This document shows positions 1 to 9,023 of a stretch of 20,186 nt of DNA, piece by piece. The DNA comes from Flavobacteriaceae bacterium (GTDB lineage: Bacteria > Bacteroidota > Bacteroidia > Flavobacteriales > Flavobacteriaceae): NCBI GenBank assembly GCA_947472705.1, contig CANJDA010000020.1:1-20186 (forward strand). Direction: 5' to 3'. The translations under genes were made by a program, and so were the position numbers. Within the stretch, counting starts at the first letter, position 1. The number at the start of each line of letters is the position of its first letter. Below the pieces are notes generated by a model. That model saw only the letters and a list, made by a program, of their open reading frames with translations, was not told where the DNA came from and did no database searches.

Positions 1-84
1 AAATGCTATTAATAACATTTGATATCTATTAATAAATCAACGCCTTTTTACTTCACTGACTTGTTGGCATGACCTCTATTGCAA
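1..84. other. Short flank with a spaced direct repeat
   Basis: This stretch follows the stop codon of the leftward amylase gene and reaches the window edge. No gene is visible. The 10-bp sequence CTATTAATAA occurs at 6-15 and 26-35, exactly 20 bp apart. Its core TATTAATA is self-complementary, so the two copies could also pair as a weak AT-only hairpin in the amylase 3' end. There is no G+C-rich stem followed by a T-run, so I do not call a terminator here. Confidence 0.3.
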
Positions 85-2982
85 TTAGTGTTTAATTAAT
101 TTTAAGGTCTTTTCGTTGTTATTGGCATCAAATATTTTTACTAAATATACACCACTTTTCAAATCCGCTATTTCATAAACATCGCCCTTCAATCTATCTT
201 GATACGATTTCACTAATTGCCCAGTCATTGAATAAACATAAACTTTAGACAAGTTAGCGTTAATAGTAAAGGAATTCGTAGCAGGGTTTGGTGTTACATT
301 ACAATTTTGTATGGCATTAAAGCTATCCGTATTCAATACCGCTGGCTGGTTTCCATACACTCTAAATCCTCCTGCTTCAATAGTGATTGGATCAGTAGTA
401 CTTGTTACGTTAAGCGGTGTGTTATCCATTAAGTTATACCAGGTTCCAGTATAAGGGAAATTAGGCGTAACGTTGATACTATTCACATTGAAGTTAGATA
501 AAACCACTACATTTTTCAATGTCGAAGCTGAAGCAGCATTATCATATATATAAATTTTTGGTTCTAATGTTGTACCAGAATTAATTGAATAATCTTTACT
601 AAAAACGGAATTGTTTTTTTTCAGATCAATCATTTTTGCATAATTAGTATAGATAGTATTTCTATTGGAATCCCCTAACCAATTGTCAACCCATTGAGGC
701 TGTGGTTTATTATCAAGTTTACAATCACCAGAAGTAGCATCAGTATTGGTATTGACAGTTCCGTTGCTACAAGTATAAATAGAATCATCATATCCTAAAT
801 CAGCAAAATGCCAAATCATCTTTGGTCCTGGGACAAGTAATGAAACGGCTCCAATGGCTGACATTCTTGATAGTGCTGTATTTAATGTTCTAACATTATG
901 AGAAGCGTTTGTATTATTTCCAAATGTTAAATTTTTGTACATTAATCGTTCTTCATCATGACTTTCAGAATACCCTATCAAACGGTTTGCAGAAAACCCT
1001 CTGCTTGAACTTGCCATTCTAGATATATTGTTATTTGAATTATATCCCATAGATAATTGATTGTATTGGTCGGTCATTTTACCCCATAACATTACTCCTT
1101 TACTAGGCGTTTCATTTATTTTGTAATTAGCCCATTGTTGCTCTTCTGAATCAATACCTAAATGTTCAAAAATAACATAATGCGTTGGGTCTAAACTCCA
1201 TGAATAGTCGGCATACTCTTTAAGTACATCTACCCTATCTTGTTGATAACCATTGGTGCAAGCATCCTGTCCTCCTGAAACATTAGATGGACAAGCTTGT
1301 GTAAATCCTTTAGTTAAATCCCAACGAAATCCATCAATCTTATACTCTTGAATCCATTGTTTAATTACCCTTTTCACATAGGTTTTGGTTCTTGCTTGTT
1401 GGTGATTAAAATCATTTCCAACGCTATAACTGTGTGTGGCTACCGTGTTAAAATAAGGATTGTCAGAGGAAGGTGCCCCCCATCCGTCTCCATCAGAGTC
1501 ACTCATCCACATTCTGTTCATTGGATTTCTTCCGAAAGCATGATTTAAGGCAACATCTAGAATAACTGCTATTCCATTTTGATGACATAAGTCTATAAAC
1601 TCCTTTAATTTATCAGCTGTGCCGTATGCTTTATCATTGGCTAGATGAAAACAAGTATTGTATCCCCAACTTTCATTGCCTTCAAATTCCATAACGGGCA
1701 TTAACTCAATGGCATTTATTTTCAAATTTCTAAAATAATCTATTCTATCAATAAGGTTTTGATAACTTCTGTTAGCATCAAAATCTCGTGTTAAAACTTC
1801 ATACACTACTAGATTATCTTTTTCTGGTTTTACAAAATTGGTAGTAGCAGCGCTCCAAGGATAAGGGGTTTGACCCGTTTTAAGCACAGTAACTTCTCTT
1901 TCTTGCCCTGACTCAGTTGCGAAAGGAGGCAAATTAGGATAAACTGAAGGCGAAATCCAAGGGTCATCATATGAGGACAAAACCAATGTTGAATATGGAT
2001 CGGCTGTTTTTACTAAAACTGGCGAATTGGTAACTGGTGTTTGATCTACTACCCAATATTGATAGGTATAGTCTACTCCTGGTGTCAAGCCTGTTAATTC
2101 TAACCAAAACTTGGAAGATGAGACATCCTTTTTCATTGCATAACTATTGTCAGGTTGCCAGTTATTAAAACTCCCTGCTACATATACATAATCTTTACCA
2201 GGCGCGTCTAAAACTAATATAGCCTTGGTAGTATCAGTAGCATCATAATTTATACCATCAAGTTTTCCTGAAGGTATCGCTTGTGTAACAGAAGCTGGGG
2301 TAACTATAACAGAAAACTTTTTCGTTTGAGTTGATGTGCCTTGCGTAATTACTAACTCATAGTTTTGATTAGAAGTAATATTAGTATGGTTAAAGGAATA
2401 GGTAGCAACATTAGATACGGCATCTATACTTACCCCATTAGCTTTTAGATTATAATTGGCATTACCATTAGTGTTGGAGGCAGAAATACTTCTACTTCCC
2501 CCTGAGGCAATAATGGTTGAGCTGTTTTCTGCAGGAGTGATTAAACTTGTTTGAAAATAACCTACATTAAAGAAGAAATCACCACAACTAGGCGCTAATT
2601 TTAAGGTTTGAGTACCAGCGGCATTTCTAAAAACCATTCCCATTTTAGCCGCAGTTGATTGTTGGGTTGTGTTTAGATTAAAATAAACACTAGGCGTAAT
2701 AGTAATACTCCAAGTACCATTCCCATTGTTGGTCATTAATCCTACACCGTCATCTAACCCCCAATTTCCAAATACTGTTGTCCACGGATTACCTGTAGTT
2801 CCAATACCTGAATGAATGTAAACTTTTGCAGGATTAGTACCCATGGTATTACAAGTAGCGCTTGCAAAAGAAACCGTAATGGTAATTTGATCCGTAACAT
2901 TAAATGTTGCTGGAGAAATGGTAACCTGTTGTGCAAAGACAAAAGAGGTAAAAAGAAAAAATAATATAGCAATTTTATTCAT
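85..2982 (-). CDS. Secreted GH13 alpha-amylase with CBM48-like domain and T9SS sorting tail
   Basis: This 965-residue enzyme should hydrolyse alpha-1,4-glucan outside the cell. A signal peptide (1-18, cleaved before QQ) precedes about 200 residues of beta-rich modules. A CBM48/E-set-like domain follows at about 250-335 (VYVAGSFNNWQPDN, then YTYQYWVVD). The GH13 barrel spans about 390-790. Its conserved regions are DVALNH (476-481), GFRWD with nucleophile D555, YVIFEH with acid/base E606, and SHDEER with D676. SHDE replaces the usual NHD and is more typical of CBM48-bearing branching-type GH13 enzymes. A DxDxDG loop at 495-500 is a likely calcium site. The last 75 residues (from about 891, VTPNP, to VYLVKIFDANNNEKTLKLIKH) form a type A T9SS sorting domain. 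It is the last gene of the susC cluster, 74 nt after the susE-like gene, and probably takes the role of SusG. The exact cleavage specificity cannot be read from sequence. Confidence 0.93.
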   Translation of the reverse strand: MNKIAILFFLFTSFVFAQQVTISPATFNVTDQITITVSFASATCNTMGTNPAKVYIHSGIGTTGNPWTTVFGNWGLDDGVGLMTNNGNGTWSITITPSVYFNLNTTQQSTAAKMGMVFRNAAGTQTLKLAPSCGDFFFNVGYFQTSLITPAENSSTIIASGGSRSISASNTNGNANYNLKANGVSIDAVSNVATYSFNHTNITSNQNYELVITQGTSTQTKKFSVIVTPASVTQAIPSGKLDGINYDATDTTKAILVLDAPGKDYVYVAGSFNNWQPDNSYAMKKDVSSSKFWLELTGLTPGVDYTYQYWVVDQTPVTNSPVLVKTADPYSTLVLSSYDDPWISPSVYPNLPPFATESGQEREVTVLKTGQTPYPWSAATTNFVKPEKDNLVVYEVLTRDFDANRSYQNLIDRIDYFRNLKINAIELMPVMEFEGNESWGYNTCFHLANDKAYGTADKLKEFIDLCHQNGIAVILDVALNHAFGRNPMNRMWMSDSDGDGWGAPSSDNPYFNTVATHSYSVGNDFNHQQARTKTYVKRVIKQWIQEYKIDGFRWDLTKGFTQACPSNVSGGQDACTNGYQQDRVDVLKEYADYSWSLDPTHYVIFEHLGIDSEEQQWANYKINETPSKGVMLWGKMTDQYNQLSMGYNSNNNISRMASSSRGFSANRLIGYSESHDEERLMYKNLTFGNNTNASHNVRTLNTALSRMSAIGAVSLLVPGPKMIWHFADLGYDDSIYTCSNGTVNTNTDATSGDCKLDNKPQPQWVDNWLGDSNRNTIYTNYAKMIDLKKNNSVFSKDYSINSGTTLEPKIYIYDNAASASTLKNVVVLSNFNVNSINVTPNFPYTGTWYNLMDNTPLNVTSTTDPITIEAGGFRVYGNQPAVLNTDSFNAIQNCNVTPNPATNSFTINANLSKVYVYSMTGQLVKSYQDRLKGDVYEIADLKSGVYLVKIFDANNNEKTLKLIKH

Positions 2983-3003
2983 AGTATGTTTTTTTATTTC
3001 ACA

Positions 3004-3029
3004 AAGAGCAACTAGTAAAAGCTGCTCTT
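3004..3029 (-). promoter_or_regulatory. Intercistronic stem-loop between susE-like and amylase genes
   Basis: Between the susE-like stop and the amylase start, the arms AAGAGCAAC (3004-3012) and GCTGCTCTT (3021-3029) form a 9-bp stem with one G-T pair and an 8-nt loop. No T-run follows on the leftward strand, so it is a poor intrinsic terminator. It could stabilise the upstream susCDE message or mark a processing point that sets amylase levels apart. The function is inferred only. Confidence 0.45.
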
Positions 3030-3056
3030 AATGAAATTAATTAATTTAATTTATAA

Positions 3057-4220
3057 CTATAATTTAGTCATGGTATAAGTATACTTTCTTGGATTACTAA
3101 CATCAAGCACAATTTTATAAGTGTCTCTTGTTCCGTCATCAGTGCCTCCTACTGTAATATCACCTTGACCAGACGTACTATTTTCCCGCAGCCCAGACCC
3201 TGATTTTCCTAAAATAGATACGGCTGTAGTAGCTGTACCCGGAGCATAAGGTGGATTTGGCAGTGCAGGAACAACCAAAGCTCCAGTCCAAAGATTAGAT
3301 TTGAATTTAAATTTTCTTCCTTTCAATAAATCAACTTGTAATGACCATATTTTAGTAGTAGCATCATAGTCAAAAGGCACTTGATTTCCAAATCCTAATC
3401 CGGTTCTTGTTGCTGGACCAAAAATTCCGAACGTAGTAAAGTTTGTGATGGTATAAGCATTTGTTGCCAAATTAGCTTTCACTAGATAATGCCCTGCAAT
3501 AGCAACATTGATACTTGTAGCAGTTGAACCTGAGTCTAACAAACCTGCTGATACTCCATACACTGTAGCTGAGGTAAAATCACCACAAGCATCGGGTTGA
3601 TAGAACTTATAAGTCCCCGCTTCTAAATACATATATCCTTCATAATCTGTGTTAGAGTTGGGTCCAGAAGATGCAATTCTTGGCTCAGTTGACGCAGTGT
3701 TGCCGTCTTTTACTAACGCCATTATAAGTGGTTTCAAAGAATAACCAGTAACCTTAATATTGATTGGATTAGAATACTGTATAAAAGAAGCATCACCATT
3801 AATCCCCAAAGTGGACTTTATTCTGACATCTATATCCATTTCTGTACATTTAATAGTAGGCAATTGATTAAGCATCGTATTAAACTCAGCTACTGTTATG
3901 GTTGCTGTTCTAGATGAGGCTGTTACTACAAATCCGCTTCCAGTATATTCAACAGGGTTCGACAAAGTTGAATCGTTATGATCAAAAATCTGTAAAACAT
4001 ATGATGAAACTGTAGCAGGACCATTATCCGCTCGATCCCAATCGAACTTTGCAAAAACATCTGCAGCTGTTGATGAAGTGAGAATTGAGGCAGATGGGAT
4101 AGTGGCATCTTTTCTCAATTCAAAGCCATTTGCTGAAACGGTTGGTCCTTTATCGTTTTCACAAGAAACAACTCCAACAAAAAGCAAGGTGAAAATTATT
4201 GCTTTTACTATATTTTTCAT
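3057..4220 (-). CDS. susE: SusE/SusF-type starch-binding outer-membrane lipoprotein
   Basis: This 387-residue protein is predicted to be a surface lipoprotein that binds alpha-glucan and helps the SusCD complex. A lipoprotein signal peptide ends in the lipobox VVSC, giving lipidated C20, followed by END; acidic residues just after the cysteine resemble flavobacterial surface-export signals. An Ig-like SusE N-terminal domain covers about 24-158. Two tandem beta-sandwich, starch-binding-type domains follow at about 160-260 and 262-387. Each ends in a similar Y-rich strand (NAYTITN; RKYTYTM), and aromatic residues such as YKFYQPD and IWSLQVDLLKGRKFKFKSNLW may contact sugar. It starts 19 nt after the susD-like stop and is clearly co-transcribed. 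Only one SusE/F-like gene is present, whereas the Bacteroides sus locus has both. The assignment rests on position, lipobox and domain layout, because this family diverges quickly. Confidence 0.85.
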   Translation of the reverse strand: MKNIVKAIIFTLLFVGVVSCENDKGPTVSANGFELRKDATIPSASILTSSTAADVFAKFDWDRADNGPATVSSYVLQIFDHNDSTLSNPVEYTGSGFVVTASSRTATITVAEFNTMLNQLPTIKCTEMDIDVRIKSTLGINGDASFIQYSNPINIKVTGYSLKPLIMALVKDGNTASTEPRIASSGPNSNTDYEGYMYLEAGTYKFYQPDACGDFTSATVYGVSAGLLDSGSTATSINVAIAGHYLVKANLATNAYTITNFTTFGIFGPATRTGLGFGNQVPFDYDATTKIWSLQVDLLKGRKFKFKSNLWTGALVVPALPNPPYAPGTATTAVSILGKSGSGLRENSTSGQGDITVGGTDDGTRDTYKIVLDVSNPRKYTYTMTKL

Positions 4221-4239
4221 TTATATATTGTTTAAAATA

Positions 4240-5793
4240 TTAATAACCAGGATTTTGTGATAGATTCGGATTGGCTTCAAGAGCTTTTTGTGGAATTGGG
4301 AAAAGTTTGTAAGTATCAGGTATTAAAGTACCGTTTAACGCATTTCCTTTCCATGGCCACAAATAAGAACCTCCTGTAAACTTACCAAAACGAATTAAAT
4401 CTGTTCTCCTATGACCCTCAAACATTAATTCCCTACCTCTTTCATCTAAAATAAAGTCAAGTGTTAAATCACTTGCTGTTACTGCATCTGCTCCAACTCT
4501 TTGTCTAATTTGGTTCACATAAATTGTAGCCTGACTCATCGACGCAGTAGAAGCTCCTCTTACCGCACATTCAGCATAAATTAAATAGGCATCTGCTAAA
4601 CGAAATAATGGAAAGTCAGTTCCTGAAAAACTTGTAGGTACTGTGCTTCCGAAAAAATTTGAATTTCTAAATTTTATCGAAGGATAACCATTAGTCCATT
4701 CTTTATAATCAGTCATTTCAAAGGTGTGACCCGTTGTCCAAAACAATTGAGCTCTTTGATCGTTTGACGAAGCTAAACCTGAAGCAGAGTTGGCAAATAA
4801 ACCATACCATGCTTTAGTCGCTCTGTGACCTCCCCATCCTTCTGTAGCACCATAATCCCCTATACTCATAGTTGCAGAATTTAAACTACCATTTACTAAA
4901 TAAGTGGTGTTGCCATAACTTTGGCTCACAACAGGATCTGCGATTAAAGGATAAATAATTTCGGAAGAATTATTATTATCTCCAGAAAAAATATGAACGA
5001 AATCAGGATCTAAAGTATATCCTCCTTCATTAATAACTTTTGCTATAAAGGTTGCTGCTTCATCATAGTGAGCAGTTCCTGTATATACTTCAGCATTTAA
5101 ATACAATTTTGCCAATAACATACGAGCAACAGATTTGTTTGCTCTTCCATATTCACTCGTATCAGGGAGTTTGTTTTCAATATCCAACAATTCTGACTCA
5201 ACAAAAGTATATAACTGCTGTCTTGAAGCTTCTGGAGCAGGTATTCCCGAGCCAAAATTTTCTTCTGTTAACAATATCCCTTTACCAAAACAGTCTATGG
5301 TATAAAAATAAGCCAAACTTCTCAAAAATCTAACTTCACTAATAACATTGTCTTTATTGGGCACATCTACATTTTTCAATACAGATAATAAATTATTACA
5401 TTGAGGAATAGTGTAATAAACACGATTATAGAGATATCTAAAAAACTTATTGTTTTCATCCCAACTAGAAGCTGTGGTTAATTGATCCAAACCATTATCT
5501 CCCCATCTGTTTTTCATTCCGTCTGCGGTGAATTCCTCTAAATTAATAATCCCTCTTAGAAAAGGAGATTCTCCCGGATCATCACTAATATCGGAACTCC
5601 CTGGACCATTAGGTCCTGAAAGGGCAAACGATCCATAAAGCTTTGATAAAATACCTGTAATAGCATTCGGATCTTGTTGCAATAACTCATCCAAAGTAAG
5701 CTCGACTTTTGGTTTTGTGTTCAAATCATTGGTACAAGACCATGTCATCATTAACATCAAAACGCTTATTCTTAATAATTTCATTTTTTTCAT
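4240..5793 (-). CDS. susD: SusD/RagB-family glycan-binding outer-membrane lipoprotein
   Basis: This is the lid of the SusCD importer, which captures oligosaccharide at the cell surface. The frame can be read from a TTG at 5820 that overlaps the susC stop. The ATG at 5793 is a better start: it gives MKKMKLLRIS followed by a hydrophobic core and the lipobox TWSC, lipidated at C20, in a 517-residue protein; the ATG at 5784 is also possible. TPR-like SusD helices occupy the N-terminal half, for example SEVRFLRSLAYFYTIDCFG near 152-170. The family signature ILDERGRELMFEGHRRTDLIRFGKF lies near 448-472, followed by LFPIPQKALEANPNLSQNPGY at the C-terminus. The gene follows susC by 16 nt and precedes the susE-like gene by 19 nt. 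The substrate is inferred from neighbouring amylases. Family confidence is very high; the start is less certain. Confidence 0.95.
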   Translation of the reverse strand: MKKMKLLRISVLMLMMTWSCTNDLNTKPKVELTLDELLQQDPNAITGILSKLYGSFALSGPNGPGSSDISDDPGESPFLRGIINLEEFTADGMKNRWGDNGLDQLTTASSWDENNKFFRYLYNRVYYTIPQCNNLLSVLKNVDVPNKDNVISEVRFLRSLAYFYTIDCFGKGILLTEENFGSGIPAPEASRQQLYTFVESELLDIENKLPDTSEYGRANKSVARMLLAKLYLNAEVYTGTAHYDEAATFIAKVINEGGYTLDPDFVHIFSGDNNNSSEIIYPLIADPVVSQSYGNTTYLVNGSLNSATMSIGDYGATEGWGGHRATKAWYGLFANSASGLASSNDQRAQLFWTTGHTFEMTDYKEWTNGYPSIKFRNSNFFGSTVPTSFSGTDFPLFRLADAYLIYAECAVRGASTASMSQATIYVNQIRQRVGADAVTASDLTLDFILDERGRELMFEGHRRTDLIRFGKFTGGSYLWPWKGNALNGTLIPDTYKLFPIPQKALEANPNLSQNPGY

Positions 5794-5809
5794 TTTTTCA
5801 TATTTTTTA

Positions 5810-8800
5810 TTAGAAATCAAGACTTAGACCAAATGTATACATCTTTGGTCTTGGATAAAAGTTGTTATCAATAGAATTGAAATTCTCTGGATCTCTGCCT
5901 TTATACTTAGTAATGATAAACGCGTTGTTTAATGCCCCATACAATCTTAAAGAGGTACTCTTAGTTAAATTAGGAAATCTATATCCTAATACAATATTCT
6001 CACATCGGATAAAAGTGGCATCTTCAAGAAAATAATCTGAATAAATTATATTCCCGTTTTTAGTTTCAAAAGCTGTGCTTGCATCACCTGAATAGAAATC
6101 AAGCACGTTTTGAAGACTATTGGAGTTTGCAGGTATAGCACTTGCTAAATAACCCATGGCCACTTTGTTTTTATTGTAAACTTGGCCTCCATATTGCCCT
6201 CTAAAAGTAGAACTGAAATCCCAGTTTTTATAATTATAAGTAAAACCAAACCCGAAAGTCCAATTTGGTCTTAATGCTTTAAAGTATCTATCATTATCAT
6301 TAATTTGACCGTCTCCATTTCTGTCTACATAAGCCCCTTGAATAGGATTCCCATTTAAATCATATACTTGTTGAAATACCCATGCCGAATAAGCTTGTTG
6401 ACCGATTTGATGAACTGCCAAAAAAGTACCTGTTTCTACTCCTGTAGACGATTCAGATGCTGTAATAAATGACTGCGATTCAAAATCCTTAACTTCAGTA
6501 TAATTATAGCCTATATTAGCATTAAAATCTAAATTTGCATTATCTGTTTGAATAGCTTTTATATTTAAATTTAATTCAAAACCCTTTCCATCGGTTGACC
6601 CCACATTTTTTACAAAGGTATCAGATAGTCCTTGTCCTGGAGGGATTGATATTTTCGCCAATAAATCAGTGGTTTTCTTTTTATAAACATCTAAACTCCC
6701 CGAAATCAAATTATTTTTAAACAAATCAAAATCAACACCTACATTGTATGTAGTTGTCTTTTCCCAAGTTAAATTAGTATCGTAGGCAATTGCAGAATAT
6801 AGATTTGAACCCCCCAAATATTGACTTGAACTACTACCTACCGTAAACAAAGGTGTGGAAGGATAAAATCCAACATAATCAGTTATGTTTTGCTGACCCG
6901 TTTTACCTACGCCTAATCTAACTTTCAAATCATTAATAGAAGTAACATCTTTCAAGAAAGTCTCTTCTTTAACCTTCCAAGCCAAAGCGGCAGAAGGGAA
7001 ATACCCCCATCTTTTATCTTTAAGAAACAAGGATGAACCATCCGCTCTCAAAGATAAAGTCAATAAATATTTTTTGGCAAAATCAATATTAGTTCTTCCA
7101 AAAAAGGATTGCAAATTAAGTACGTTAAAGTATCTGTTATTTTTATTTTGATTAACTACCAACTCTCTAATTCCCGTAGCTGTATTGTAAGTATACAAGT
7201 CTTTATGTCCATCATTTTTAAAGTTTTGATAAGAATAACCTGCTTGTAAATCAAACTTATTTATAAAACCATTCAAACTCTTTGTGTATAAAAGATAAGA
7301 ATCCCAAGTTGTATTTGTAATTCTTTGTGCCTCATAATAATTTGTCCCAGGATTGAATAAATAATTCGTATTTACATCGGTGCCTTGGTTAAATTGGTAT
7401 GTGGCTATAGAATGATCCGAATAACTTTCAGATATAACTGCTCTTGAGGCATCCAAACCAAAATTATTAACAAAATGTAAATCTGGTAAAAAATGAACTT
7501 TATAGTCAAATTCTGCATTTCCTAAAAGTCGATAAACTCTCTCTGGTCTAGATCTTTGTTCTAATATCGCTAATGGATTCCATGGGCCATCTAAACGCAA
7601 CCTATTGGTAGCTTGATCTAAATTTACATTTTGATAATACCCTCCAAATCTATTGTCTGGTGAATCATCAAAAACCGGTTTAGTAGGATCCATTGTCAAT
7701 GCTCCTGATAATGCTCCGCCCGCATCAATGTTATTTTTCTTAGTTGAAATTCCTTTGATATTGAAATCCATTTTCAAATGATTATCCCAAACTGTAGGTG
7801 ATAATTTTAATGCTACTGTCAATCTTTTATAATCACTTGTTTTAATTAAACCCTCCGTTTGGTTATATCCAACAGAAGCTCTAAACGGAGTATTGTTAAA
7901 AATATTAGCTCTTACACTAAAATTATGATCCGTTGAAAAAGTGTTTCTCACAATCTGATCTTGCCAATTAGTGTTGGAAAGAATTCTTCCTTCAACAACA
8001 CCTGAAGTTGACAAATCATCTGATAAATTAGAATTAGGATCATCTATACCTAAAAGATTAGTTTTGGTTGGAAAATACTGCTCTATAAACTTCACAAAAG
8101 TAGCACTATTCATAACCGGAATTGTCTTCCCAATTTTACCACCACTAAAATTAGCAGAATAATTAAATTTTATCCCTCCACTAGTGCCTTTTTTGGTGGT
8201 AATAATAATTACACCATTAGAGGCTCTAGAACCATAAATAGCTGAAGCACTAGCGTCTTTTAAAATAGAAAAACTTTCTATATCGTTCGGATTAATGAGT
8301 GACAATGGATTATTAACCCCAGCAGGGTTATTACTGGAAATTGGTACTCCATCAATAACAATTAATGGATTATTACTAGCATTAATAGAAGAACCTCCTC
8401 TAATTCTAATATTCGGAGCCGAATCAGGCTCACCTCCATTAGTGGTAATTCTAACTCCAGCCACTTTACCTGCCAACAATTGATCAGCAGAAACTATGGC
8501 GCCTTTATTAAAATCTTTAGATGTTATAACAGAAACAGACCCTGTAGCATCTTTTTTCTTTACAGATCCATATCCCACCTGCACTACCACTTCTTGTAGT
8601 TGATTGGCAGCTTCATCTAAGCTGATTGCTACCGATTTTTGACCAGTAAATTTTACCGTTTCACTGGTGTAACCAATAAACGAGAAGACTATTACCTCTC
8701 CATTTTTAAGGCCGTTTAATTGAAACTTTCCGTCAAAATCGGTTGTAGTGCTTTGTGGAGCACCTTGAACAGTCACATTTACCCCTGGTAGTGGTTGATT

Positions 8801-8902
8801 CGTTTTTTTGTCAACTACAACACCATTTAAAGAGCTCTGAGCCAGAACACTAAAGGGCAGTAACAGTAATAAAAATAACAACTTTTCGTAAATTGTTTTC
8901 AT
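5810..8902 (-). CDS. susC: SusC-type TonB-dependent outer-membrane transporter
   Basis: This 1030-residue protein is the outer-membrane pore of the SusCD complex and imports maltooligosaccharides using TonB/ExbBD energy. A signal peptide (1-21, cut before QSS) is followed by a carboxypeptidase-regulatory-like domain at about 24-98 (GVVVDKKTNQPLPGVNVTVQG, TDFDGKF). The SusC-typical segment LQEVVVQVGYG lies at 102-112. The plug domain covers about 114-238, with IRIRGGSSI, PLIVIDGVPI and ILKDASASAIYGSRASNGVIIITTKKG. A 22-strand-type barrel fills the rest and ends in the terminal phenylalanine common in outer-membrane barrels (FGLSLDF). It is the first gene of the leftward cluster, 225 bp from the divergent regulator gene. 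A tandem-hexamer motif (8934-8953) and a LacI-type palindrome (9010-9023) lie upstream and are the likely control points. Alpha-glucan specificity is inferred from context. Confidence 0.97.
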   Translation of the reverse strand: MKTIYEKLLFLLLLLPFSVLAQSSLNGVVVDKKTNQPLPGVNVTVQGAPQSTTTDFDGKFQLNGLKNGEVIVFSFIGYTSETVKFTGQKSVAISLDEAANQLQEVVVQVGYGSVKKKDATGSVSVITSKDFNKGAIVSADQLLAGKVAGVRITTNGGEPDSAPNIRIRGGSSINASNNPLIVIDGVPISSNNPAGVNNPLSLINPNDIESFSILKDASASAIYGSRASNGVIIITTKKGTSGGIKFNYSANFSGGKIGKTIPVMNSATFVKFIEQYFPTKTNLLGIDDPNSNLSDDLSTSGVVEGRILSNTNWQDQIVRNTFSTDHNFSVRANIFNNTPFRASVGYNQTEGLIKTSDYKRLTVALKLSPTVWDNHLKMDFNIKGISTKKNNIDAGGALSGALTMDPTKPVFDDSPDNRFGGYYQNVNLDQATNRLRLDGPWNPLAILEQRSRPERVYRLLGNAEFDYKVHFLPDLHFVNNFGLDASRAVISESYSDHSIATYQFNQGTDVNTNYLFNPGTNYYEAQRITNTTWDSYLLYTKSLNGFINKFDLQAGYSYQNFKNDGHKDLYTYNTATGIRELVVNQNKNNRYFNVLNLQSFFGRTNIDFAKKYLLTLSLRADGSSLFLKDKRWGYFPSAALAWKVKEETFLKDVTSINDLKVRLGVGKTGQQNITDYVGFYPSTPLFTVGSSSSQYLGGSNLYSAIAYDTNLTWEKTTTYNVGVDFDLFKNNLISGSLDVYKKKTTDLLAKISIPPGQGLSDTFVKNVGSTDGKGFELNLNIKAIQTDNANLDFNANIGYNYTEVKDFESQSFITASESSTGVETGTFLAVHQIGQQAYSAWVFQQVYDLNGNPIQGAYVDRNGDGQINDNDRYFKALRPNWTFGFGFTYNYKNWDFSSTFRGQYGGQVYNKNKVAMGYLASAIPANSNSLQNVLDFYSGDASTAFETKNGNIIYSDYFLEDATFIRCENIVLGYRFPNLTKSTSLRLYGALNNAFIITKYKGRDPENFNSIDNNFYPRPKMYTFGLSLDF

Positions 8903-8933
8903 ACATTTTGTTTAGGTTAAAACTGAATTTTGT

Positions 8934-8953
8934 GCTTATACTTATACTTCGAA
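8934..8953 (+). promoter_or_regulatory. Tandem-hexamer regulatory motif, copy 1 (susC upstream)
   Basis: The 20-bp sequence GCTTATACTTATACTTCGAA consists of a leading G, three tandem hexamers of the form CTTNNA (CTTATA, CTTATA, CTTCGA) and a final A. A copy with one mismatch lies upstream of the MFS permease gene at 10225-10244. The motif ends 32 bp upstream of the susC ATG, so it sits over the promoter or in the leader. The shared sequence suggests a common regulator or common promoter element. The protein that would bind it is unknown. Confidence 0.5.
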
Positions 8954-9009
8954 TGTTAAATTTATGTAAAAAAATGAACTTTTAGAATAAACAGTTCTTA
9001 AATGCTTAC

Positions 9010-9023
9010 CGAAAACGTTTTCG
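9010..9023. promoter_or_regulatory. LacI-family operator palindrome
   Basis: CGAAAACGTTTTCG is a perfect 14-bp inverted repeat with a central CG, the arrangement seen in LacI/CcpA-family operators. It lies almost exactly midway between the susC start (107 bp between site and ATG) and the preferred regulator start at 9128 (104 bp). A LacI-type regulator is encoded immediately to the right, so this is the natural binding site for autoregulation and control of the susCDE-amylase cluster. I saw no second intact copy in the window. Confidence 0.72.

Noticed and set aside
5052..5333. A 93-codon open frame antisense to the susD-like gene, and similar frames within susC (7971-8162, 8295-8483) and elsewhere
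   Set aside because: They lie wholly inside strongly supported genes on the other strand, resemble no known protein and are expected by chance in AT-rich DNA.
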